A DNA stretch of 48,931 nucleotides from Candidatus Binatia bacterium (GTDB lineage Bacteria > Desulfobacterota > Binatia > UBA9968 > JAJDTQ01): contig JAJEAI010000155.1 in assembly GCA_022824205.1 (NCBI GenBank), positions 1-48,931 on the forward strand, in the 5' to 3' direction. A program made the position numbers and the translations under genes. The notes below the pieces were generated by a model. It was not told the origin of the DNA. It saw only the letters and a list, made by a program, of their open reading frames with translations, and searched no databases. Position 1 is the stretch's first letter. Each line of letters starts with the position of its first letter. Below, in pieces: positions 32,319-38,801 of the stretch.

Positions 32319-32528
32319 CTAGTGTCCTGTCCCGTATAAAACGTCGTGAAGACGCGCGGGGCTTTTTGTCGCCGGCAAGGAGCGACGACTGTAGGGGCGA
32401 CCCGCGGTCGCCCCAGTGGCCCCTACCACGCGAGGATGACCCCGGGTCAAGCCCCGGGGTGACGTAACGCAGCCGACGGCGAAAAGGACAAGCAGATTCA
32501 TGACGTTTTATACGGGACAGGACGCTAG
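32319..32528. mobile_element. Complete CTAG-ended MITE-like element (210 bp)
   Basis: Terminal inverted repeats: left CTAGTGTCCTGTCCCGTATA, then AAACGTCGTGAA; right (reverse) CTAGCGTCCTGTCCCGTATA, then AAACGTCATGAA. That is 32 bases with two mismatches. The interior holds two palindromes, GTAGGGGCGACCCGCGGTCG (32391-32414) and the GACCCCGGGTC/CCCCGGGGT block (32439-32462). It has no coding capacity beyond a 60-codon frame that is just the element itself. CTAG at both ends could be terminus or target duplication; IS5-type elements are known to prefer such 4-bp targets, so a parental transposase of that kind is one guess. The right CTAG gives the TAG stop of the MOSC gene. Confidence 0.85.
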
Positions 32529-32974
32529 AGAACGGTGATCTCGTCGCCGGGTCGGATGACGCCGCCCTGTACCACCAGCGCGCAGATGCCGCTCTTGCCC
32601 ATCAGGGCCCGGGTCATGCCCGGCGCGGTGATGGACTGGATGTAGGCGCAAGGGGGGCGCGGCCGGTCGAACGCCAACACGGCCTCGCCGACGCGAAAGG
32701 CGTGCCCCGTCAGGTCGTCCAGGCGGGTGTCGCGGGTGACGATGTTGCGCCGGTGCTCGCCGTTGAGCACCTGGAGGCCCGCGGCGGCGATTTCCTCCAA
32801 GTCCTCGGCTTCGATCAGGGTCACCTGGCACTCGTCCCAGCCGCTGTAGTAACCTGTTGACTCGCAGTAGCGGTCACCCTTGAGCCCCATGCTGGCGAGC
32901 GCCTCGGCCTCGTCCACCTTGCGCATGTGCGCGCTGCCTTCCGGCGCGATGTAGATTGCGTGTACCGTACCCAT
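32525..32974 (-). CDS. MOSC domain protein
   Basis: A 149-residue stand-alone MOSC (molybdenum cofactor sulfurase C-terminal) domain, similar to YiiM-like proteins that handle sulfur on molybdenum cofactor. Visible are GDRYCESTGYYSG, QVTLIEAEDLEEIAAAGL, RRNIVTRDTRLDDLTGHAFR and the conserved cysteine in RPRPPCAYIQ. ATG 32974 with GGGAG upstream; a longer frame to 33043 lacks support. The TAG stop lies in the MITE end, so the C-terminus may be shortened or changed. A molybdenum hydroxylase subunit is encoded about 6 kb away. Confidence 0.87.
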   Translation of the reverse strand: MGTVHAIYIAPEGSAHMRKVDEAEALASMGLKGDRYCESTGYYSGWDECQVTLIEAEDLEEIAAAGLQVLNGEHRRNIVTRDTRLDDLTGHAFRVGEAVLAFDRPRPPCAYIQSITAPGMTRALMGKSGICALVVQGGVIRPGDEITVL

Positions 32975-33053
32975 GGTGCTCCCGTGGCGCTCGTTTTCGG
33001 AGACTTTGTCGGAGACTATATGCAGCGGGTTGTGGGCCGTCAACGCATCGGGT

Positions 33054-33277
33054 CGTCATTCCCGCGCAACAGACCGTGATGAGCATCGACACCCAGACTC
33101 CGAACCGTCATTCCCGGGTTCGCGGGAATGACGTATTCGTAACGTCCCAGCGTGGAGAGTTTTGCCACAGCCTGTTTCGCGGGAATCACCCATGCCGGCT
33201 TTCGGCCGACACACAGGGGATGAAAAGAGACTTCGGTCCCCCAATACGTCATTCCCGCGGAAGCGGGAATCCAGGCG
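33054..33277. repeat. Degenerate composite palindromic repeat
   Basis: Contains CATTCCCGCGCAACAGACCG at 33057, an inverted unit GTCATTCCCGGGTTCGCGGG near 33106, GAGTTTTGCCACAGCCTGTT TCGCGGGAAT near 33156-33183 (one repeat arm, shown split), and a full unit at 33250-33277. The outer parts resemble the CAGGCTGTGTC bracket seen at 1208-1468. It fills the 376-base gap between the MOSC and mutY genes; no gene is visible. Confidence 0.7.
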
Positions 33278-33350
33278 GGGCGGGGCCTGGGTGACGAGTC
33301 GGGGCGTGGGTGTCCGGGAACCCCCTGGTCCGACCGGGTGCGACGGCACC

Positions 33351-34400
33351 TCACGTGTCCCCGGCGCCGATGCTGGACAGACGTGCTCCCAGTCGGTGTT
33401 GCGCGGCGCGCAGTGCCTTGGTGTAGAGGGAGGACAGGGGATAGGAGGACAGGGCCGCCAGCGCCACCCAACGCCATGCCTTGCCCCGCACCCGCGCTTC
33501 CCGGCGCAGCAGGTAGACCGGAGCGGTGATGCGCTTGTCGGTGATGGCATGGCGGATGACGGCGATGGGTGCCACGGCAACGCTCTCTCTCGCCACCCCC
33601 GGTGGCAGCGTCGCGGGCGTGGGCAGTTCCCACAGCCCGGCCAGGAGCCCGTCGTCCGGCCGGCGGTGCAGCAGAACTCTCGAATTCGACTCGATGATCA
33701 CAAGCGGCCACTCCACGGCCTTGGTCTCGACGTGGCGCCCGCGCGGCAGTTCGAAGGAGCCGGATGCCCGTGCCCGGCACCAGTGCGACAGGGGACAGCG
33801 TTCGCATGTCGGTGCGGCGGGAGAACAGACGGTGGCGCCGAGTTCCATCAGTGCTTGATTGAAGTCCCCGGGACGCGGTCGGGAAACCATTCGCCCGGCG
33901 GTTTCGTCCAGCTCCTTTGCGTCGGTGAGACCGAAGAGCCGCGCATAGACGCGCCGCACATTGCCGTCCACCGCCGGGTAGGGGCGCTGGAAGGCGATGC
34001 TCATGATCGCGCCCGCCGTGTAACGGCCGATGCCGGGCAGCTTGAGCAGCGCGTCGTAGTCGTCCGGCAACCGGCCGCCGTGTCGGCTGGCGAGCACGCC
34101 CGCCGCATGCTTCAGGTTCATTGCGCGCCGGTAGTATCCCAAACCGCTCCAGATGCTTTGAACCGCGTCCAGCGGCGCCCGGTCCAACGCCTCCACGGAC
34201 GGGAACGCTCCCATGAAGCGGCGATAGTAGGGAAGCACCGTGGCCACCTGGGTCTGCTGGAGCATGGTCTCCGAGACCCAGATGGCGTAGGGGTCGCGCG
34301 ACCGGCGCCAGGGCAGATCACGCCGATTGCGGTCGTACCAGCGCAGCAGCGCGGCGCGCATGCGCGCGCGTAGCTTGGGGGAGTCCGCGTTCTCGGGCAT
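33351..34400 (-). CDS. mutY: A/G-specific adenine glycosylase MutY
   Basis: A 349-residue base-excision repair enzyme removing adenine opposite 8-oxoguanine. Catalytic Glu in SETMLQQTQVATV; helix-hairpin-helix LPGIGRYTAGAIMSIAF followed by the catalytic Asp in AVDGNVRRVYARL; [4Fe-4S] cysteines in CSPAAPTCERCPLSHWC (spacing 6-2-5); C-terminal NUDIX-like domain with GLLAGLWELPTPATLPP. ATG 34400 (MPENADSPK) was chosen as the last methionine before the conserved region; the frame extends to 34517 only through a palindromic repeat. The ribosome-binding site is weak. Confidence 0.94.
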   Translation of the reverse strand: MPENADSPKLRARMRAALLRWYDRNRRDLPWRRSRDPYAIWVSETMLQQTQVATVLPYYRRFMGAFPSVEALDRAPLDAVQSIWSGLGYYRRAMNLKHAAGVLASRHGGRLPDDYDALLKLPGIGRYTAGAIMSIAFQRPYPAVDGNVRRVYARLFGLTDAKELDETAGRMVSRPRPGDFNQALMELGATVCSPAAPTCERCPLSHWCRARASGSFELPRGRHVETKAVEWPLVIIESNSRVLLHRRPDDGLLAGLWELPTPATLPPGVARESVAVAPIAVIRHAITDKRITAPVYLLRREARVRGKAWRWVALAALSSYPLSSLYTKALRAAQHRLGARLSSIGAGDT

Positions 34401-34445
34401 GGCGTAGAGACGTTTCGAATGCGTCGGGCGCGCCACACCGCCACC

Positions 34446-34541
34446 CCTGGATTCCCGCTTCCGCGGGAATGACGGTTCGGGGGGCGGTGTCTCTTCGTAT
34501 CCGAGCGGAGCATTCACACAGCCTGGAAGCGGGCATCCAGG
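34446..34541. repeat. 27-bp palindromic unit with ACACAGCCTG motif
   Basis: CCTGGATTCCCGCTTCCGCG then GGAATGA (34446-34472), followed by CATTCACACAGCCTGGAAGC near 34511. Both motifs co-occur in the composite repeats elsewhere. It lies between mutY and the ornithine cyclodeaminase-like gene. Confidence 0.7.
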
Positions 34542-34577
34542 GGTGGCGAGGGGCCGACGCGGCCCGGTGCCGATCCC

Positions 34578-35675
34578 TTAATCCCGAATGTCCTGCAGGA
34601 ACCACTCCCGCGGCAGCGGGTGGCCCAGGCCCTTGGACTTGGCCATCTCGTAGGCGGTGCCGCCCACCGCGGCGAACTGGAGACCTTGGGTGCCCTGGTT
34701 GTTGAGGAAGGTCACCTGCTCGTCGCTGGTGCGTCCGGGCCAGGTGCCGGCCATGAGGTCGGGGATGGTGCCGATGTTGGCGTTGTCGATCTCGCGGATG
34801 GGCGAGGGCGGAATCTTCTTCATCTCGTCCTGGGTGCCGGCGATGTAGGCGAACATCCCATCGCTGCCGTGGATGGTTCCCGGCGGGGGGTTGTCCAGCA
34901 CCATGGTGGAGGCTCCCAGGCGCGCCTGGACGTCGCACTTGGCGAGGATCTCAGGGCCGGCCTCGTTGGAGCGGACGTTGGTGATGTGCATGCCGGGCTC
35001 CACCCATTCGGGCTTCATCACCTGGACGAGCGAGTCCGTGGCCAGGGCCACGATGTCCGCGCCGCGGCACACCGTTTCCGCGTCGTCGCAGGTCTCGACG
35101 TTGAGGCCGAGCTGCTCGCGCATCTCCGCGGCGAAGGCTTCCCGGTTGGCCTTGGTGGGGCTGAACACGCGCAGCAGCTCGATGTCGCGCACCTCGTGGA
35201 TGGCCTGCGTGTAGGTGCGCGCCATGCCGCCGGAGCCGAGCATGCCCAGCACCTTGGAGTTCCGCCGCGACAGGTACTTGACCCCGAGGCCGGCGCAGGC
35301 GCCCACGCGCATGTGTTGCAGGTAGCCGTCGTTCATCAGCGCCAGCGGCTCGCCGTTGCGCACGCTCAGGAGGAAGATGAGACCGCAGTACGTGCCCGGC
35401 TCGATGCAATACTTGTCCTCGGTCTCGAACTCGCCGTTCTTTTCCCACACGAGCATGTCCGACTTCATGCGTATGGCCATGTAGCCGAGGGACCGGGTGG
35501 CCCCCTCCATGGTGCCCCAGCGGTAGTAATGGGGCTCCTTCGGCACGTAGAAGTCGATCCTCGGCCGATACGCCGCCTCGTTCTTCGAGAGGTCGCGGTA
35601 GGCGTCCTCCATGGCGTTGAGGCACGTCTTCATGTCGAGGACTTCCTGGATGTGTTCGTTGGTCAGAAACAACAT
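34578..35675 (-). CDS. Ornithine cyclodeaminase/mu-crystallin family protein
   Basis: A 365-residue NAD(P)-dependent enzyme of the OCD/mu-crystallin family (ornithine cyclodeaminase, alanine dehydrogenase, ketimine or tauropine-type reductases). Dinucleotide motif VLGMLGSGGMARTYTQAIHE; substrate-side residues in RIDFYVP and AIRMKSDMLVW; GADIVALATDSLVQVMKPEW and HITNVRSNEAGPEIL follow the family pattern. AAGGAGGA precedes ATG 35675. It is longer than canonical OCD and the substrate is not predictable. Upstream on the same strand is a retropepsin-like gene only 24 bases away. Confidence 0.86.
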   Translation of the reverse strand: MLFLTNEHIQEVLDMKTCLNAMEDAYRDLSKNEAAYRPRIDFYVPKEPHYYRWGTMEGATRSLGYMAIRMKSDMLVWEKNGEFETEDKYCIEPGTYCGLIFLLSVRNGEPLALMNDGYLQHMRVGACAGLGVKYLSRRNSKVLGMLGSGGMARTYTQAIHEVRDIELLRVFSPTKANREAFAAEMREQLGLNVETCDDAETVCRGADIVALATDSLVQVMKPEWVEPGMHITNVRSNEAGPEILAKCDVQARLGASTMVLDNPPPGTIHGSDGMFAYIAGTQDEMKKIPPSPIREIDNANIGTIPDLMAGTWPGRTSDEQVTFLNNQGTQGLQFAAVGGTAYEMAKSKGLGHPLPREWFLQDIRD

Positions 35676-35699
35676 GGTTCCTCCTTGCGTGAACAAGCC

Positions 35700-36200
35700 T
35701 TACTTCCGCGTCTCGGGACAAACCGGTTTGCCGACGTATTTCTGTCCCGAATCGATGACCAGTCCGCCGCTCCTCATGAAGGCCCGGCCGACCAGCAGCG
35801 GGTTACTCATCCCGGTACGATTGGCCAGATTGACCTGCGCGAGCTTGTTGTAGCCCGCAATGCAGATACTGAGCCGCACCACCGGACGCTCAACGATGGC
35901 GGTGCCGGCGCGACGGATGCGCACGACCCGTGCCACGACGCGGCGGAAACGCATCTTTCGCTTGCCCGTGTCCACGATGAAGCTTACCCAGTCGCGGCCG
36001 TCTTTCTTGTACCTCTCGATACTCAGGGCGTGAATCGACGTGACATCCGCCCCGGTATCCATTTTCGCCTTGATCTCGAGGCCCGAGGGCAGGATGACCG
36101 CGTCTTCCAGATAACCGACGATGGTGAGCATCCGGGACTGCGCCGTAGAAGCCCCCAGGATTGCCAGTGCCGCCAGAACGGCGCAGAGAACGATTCGCAT
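35700..36200 (-). CDS. Retropepsin-like (RimK-associated/ATP-dependent zinc protease family) secreted protein
   Basis: A 166-residue protein with an N-terminal signal peptide (MRIVLCAVLAALAILGASTA) and a retropepsin-like domain: KAKMDTGADVTSIHALSIER carries the catalytic DTGA, and NPLLVGRAFMRSGGLVID is the second conserved block. Members are annotated as putative ATP-dependent zinc protease and resemble domains linked to RimK-type ligases; here it is stand-alone and probably periplasmic. ATG 36200 lies about 10 bases after the TatD-like stop, so all three genes from 37008 to 34578 may form one transcript. Confidence 0.83.
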   Translation of the reverse strand: MRIVLCAVLAALAILGASTAQSRMLTIVGYLEDAVILPSGLEIKAKMDTGADVTSIHALSIERYKKDGRDWVSFIVDTGKRKMRFRRVVARVVRIRRAGTAIVERPVVRLSICIAGYNKLAQVNLANRTGMSNPLLVGRAFMRSGGLVIDSGQKYVGKPVCPETRK

Positions 36201-36210
36201 GTTTCACCCG

Positions 36211-37008
36211 TCATCGGGGACGTTTCGTTGCCGTCTCTTTCTCCAAAAGCGCCCGGACACCGCCCAGGCCGGGATCGTCGCCCGCGAGGCGCAGGAAGTT
36301 GGCCTGGATGAGCGCTTCCATCTTCTCCGGCGGCAGGCCCTTTATCCGCGCCAACGCCGCCACCACCTCGGCGATGACGTCGGGCGGCGCCTCCTCGCCG
36401 ACAAGCCAGCGATGGCCGCCGGGATTGTCGGTCTCGGACAGGAGCTGGCGGGGCGGCACGGCGCGCGCCACCGCCTGGATCTTCTCCGAATACAACACTT
36501 CCACCCCCACGGTGAAGAGGTAGCCTTCGGAGATCATCTCTGCAAGTACGTCCATGGGGCCGGAGTACCAGTGGATGATCGCCCTGGCGGCGCCGTGGGC
36601 GCGCAGGGTGTCGAGGATACGGCGCTCGGCGCCCTTGGTGTGCAGGTTGACGATCTTGTCCTGTTCAGCGGCCGCGCAAACCAGGAACTCGAACACCCGG
36701 ATCTGGTGCGGGTAGCTGTCCTTGTCCCGCACCCAGTGGAAGTCGAGCCCCAACTCCCCCAGCATGGGGCTCCGTTCGATCAGGTGACCGAAATCTGCGA
36801 GGTGCCCGGCGTGTTGCCGCGCGCGCCGCGGATGGATGCCGAAGGAGGGGAGCACGAAGGGACACCCTTCCGCCAGCGCGAGGTTGCGCACATACGAGGC
36901 CGGGTCCATGGAGTTGGCCAGGGTCAGGATGCGACGGCGCTCGATACTGGCCAGCGCCTCCCGCGGCTCGTCATAGTGGTCGAGATGGGCGTGGGCGTCG
37001 ATCAGCAT
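36211..37008 (-). CDS. TatD-family metal-dependent hydrolase
   Basis: A 265-residue TIM-barrel hydrolase of the TatD family. Metal ligands are in LIDAHAHLDHYD at the start, GELGLDFHW (Glu), NLHTKGAERRIL (His), IIHWYSGPMDVLAEMI (His) and the C-terminal LLSETDNPGGH (Asp). TatD proteins are Mg-dependent deoxyribonucleases or hydrolases. It is somewhat diverged in the loop FGIHPRRARQHAGH. ATG 37008; the ribosome-binding site is modest. The gene lies 58 bases downstream of the third ubiD-like gene on the same strand. Confidence 0.87.
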   Translation of the reverse strand: MLIDAHAHLDHYDEPREALASIERRRILTLANSMDPASYVRNLALAEGCPFVLPSFGIHPRRARQHAGHLADFGHLIERSPMLGELGLDFHWVRDKDSYPHQIRVFEFLVCAAAEQDKIVNLHTKGAERRILDTLRAHGAARAIIHWYSGPMDVLAEMISEGYLFTVGVEVLYSEKIQAVARAVPPRQLLSETDNPGGHRWLVGEEAPPDVIAEVVAALARIKGLPPEKMEALIQANFLRLAGDDPGLGGVRALLEKETATKRPR

Positions 37009-37066
37009 GCAGTGCGTTCCGCCGTCCGCGCCGGTCCGAACGGTCTCCCGGGGTCAGCCTCCTTGC

Positions 37067-38485
37067 CTACCTGAAGCGGTCGCCGAAGTACCTGGTCAGG
37101 TCGATGGCGTCCGTGCCCGGCACCATGATCTCCGCCGGGTAGTCGGACTTGCGCGTGGCGTCCACGCCCACCTTGGTGACCAGGTGCGACCCGCCCGCCG
37201 GGTCGTAGGACGCCGGGTCCAGCGGGGAGCCCCTGGAGTGGGTGATCATGAACACGTCGCGGTCCGCGCGCACGCGGGTGGCGATGGCGTGCATGACGTC
37301 GCTGTCGTTGCTGATGTCCACGTCGTCGTCCACGCAGATGACGAACTTCAGGAACGGGTCGGCGGCGAAGGCGGCCATGGCCGCGTTCTTGGCGTCGCCG
37401 TCGATCATGGACCGCTCCATCTGGATGTAGCAGATGTAGCGCGAGCGCCCGCAGGGCGGCACGTACACCGCCTTCACGCCGGCGCTGGCGATGCGGCAGG
37501 TGTGGTAGATGTAGCTGTTCCGCGTCACCCCAGAGAGCAGCAGGTTGTCGGCGTGGCCCACGAACGAGCTCTGGTAGAGCGCGTTCTTCCGCATGGTGAT
37601 GGCCTTGACGTACACCACCGGGTTGACGCGCATGGGGCCGTAGGTGCCGGGATACTCGCCGAAGGGGGCTTCTTCCTCCATCTCCGTCGGGTGGATCTCG
37701 CACTCCAGCACGATCTCGGAGCTGGCCGGCACCTCCACGTCGATGGTCTTGCACTTCACCAGCTCCACCGGCTTGCCGAGCATGGAGCCGGCGATGCTGA
37801 ACTCGTCGGTGTCGATGGAGGTGAAGCTCAGGTTGCCGATGTTCATGGCCGGGTGGCCGCCGATGACCGCGGCCATCTGCGTGGGCAGGCCGCGGGACTT
37901 GTTCTTCTTGAGGATGTAGTGGCCGTGGGCCGTCTCGGAGATCTGGATGCCGAAGCGGTTCCTGCCCTTGAGCTGGAGCCGGTAGATGCCGGCGTTGCGG
38001 ATGCCGCTGTCCGGCTCCTTCATGACGTCGAAGGCGAGGGTGATGTAACGGCCGGCGTCGAGCTCGTGGTACTGCAGGATCGGCAGCATGGTGACGTCCA
38101 CGTCCTCCCCGGTGAGCACCACCTCCTGGCACGGCCCGCTCTCCACCTCCACCGGCGGCAACGGGTTCGCCTCGCGCCTGCCGTACTCGTGGATGAAGTC
38201 CGCGGGCGTGGCGTCGTAGGGCAGCCCGATGGCCATGGCCAGCCGCGGGAAGCTCGCGTGCATGTTGGTGACCAGGGGGATGGACGACCCCTTGACGTTC
38301 TCGAAGATCACGCACGGAAACTGCTGCTGCCGCTCCAGCTTCGCCAGAATTCCCGTCACCTCGAAGACCGGGTCCACCTCGCGGGTGACCCGGATCACCT
38401 CGTCCGGATAGTTGGCCTCAAGGAAGGCGATGGCTTCCCCGAGGGTTTCTCCCATTGAGTTTCTCGTGTTCGTTGCTGTTGTCAT
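37067..38485 (-). CDS. UbiD family (prenyl-FMN) decarboxylase, copy 3
   Basis: A 472-residue UbiD-family protein. Landmarks: SGIRNAGIYRLQLKGRNRFG, KTIDVEVPASSEIVLECEIH, the acidic catalytic motif EEEAPFGEYPGTYGPMRV (about residue 270), ICVDDDVDISNDSDVMHAIA and DPASYDPAGGSHLVTKVGVD. ATG 38485 gives MTTATNTRNSMGETLGEA; ATG 38455 (MGETLGEA) is an equally possible start, as neither has a strong ribosome-binding site. It lies between TatD-like and molybdenum-hydroxylase genes, separated from the latter by a repeat-filled gap. The substrate is unknown, and it differs from the two plus-strand UbiD copies. Confidence 0.9.
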   Translation of the reverse strand: MTTATNTRNSMGETLGEAIAFLEANYPDEVIRVTREVDPVFEVTGILAKLERQQQFPCVIFENVKGSSIPLVTNMHASFPRLAMAIGLPYDATPADFIHEYGRREANPLPPVEVESGPCQEVVLTGEDVDVTMLPILQYHELDAGRYITLAFDVMKEPDSGIRNAGIYRLQLKGRNRFGIQISETAHGHYILKKNKSRGLPTQMAAVIGGHPAMNIGNLSFTSIDTDEFSIAGSMLGKPVELVKCKTIDVEVPASSEIVLECEIHPTEMEEEAPFGEYPGTYGPMRVNPVVYVKAITMRKNALYQSSFVGHADNLLLSGVTRNSYIYHTCRIASAGVKAVYVPPCGRSRYICYIQMERSMIDGDAKNAAMAAFAADPFLKFVICVDDDVDISNDSDVMHAIATRVRADRDVFMITHSRGSPLDPASYDPAGGSHLVTKVGVDATRKSDYPAEIMVPGTDAIDLTRYFGDRFR

Positions 38486-38536
38486 AATGGCGGACGGCTT
38501 AGCATGCGGTCTTTTTTGCCGCAAACGGCCCCCCAC

Positions 38537-38789
38537 CCCTGGATTCCCGCTTTCGCGGGAATGACGAATAGGGAGGGCGGGAATGACGAATAGGGAGGGC
38601 GGGAATGACGAGAAGAGAGGCGGGAATGACGAGAAGAGAGGCGGGAATGACGAGAAGGGAGGGCGGGAATGACGAGAAGAGAGGGCGGGAATGACGAGAA
38701 GAGAGGGCGGGAATGACGAGAAGAGAGGGCGGGAATGACAAGGGGCAACAACCCCCGAATCGTCATTCCCGCGGAAGCGGGAATCCAGG
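38537..38789. repeat. Palindromic units with a 21/22-bp minisatellite
   Basis: A 27-bp unit (38537-38563) is followed by eight tandem copies of GGGAATGACGAGAAGAGAGG plus C or GC (38557-38739; first two copies GAATAGGGAGGGC), then another unit in opposite orientation (38763-38789). The tandem motif begins with the end of the palindromic unit (GCGGGAATGACG), so it appears to be an amplified end. It fills the gap between the third ubiD-like gene and the molybdenum hydroxylase gene. Confidence 0.85.
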
Positions 38790-38801
38790 GGTGGGGAGGG
38801 G

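Noticed and set aside
32319-32501. 60-codon minus-strand gene
   Set aside because: It lies wholly inside the MITE-like element and spells its palindromes; no ribosome-binding site.
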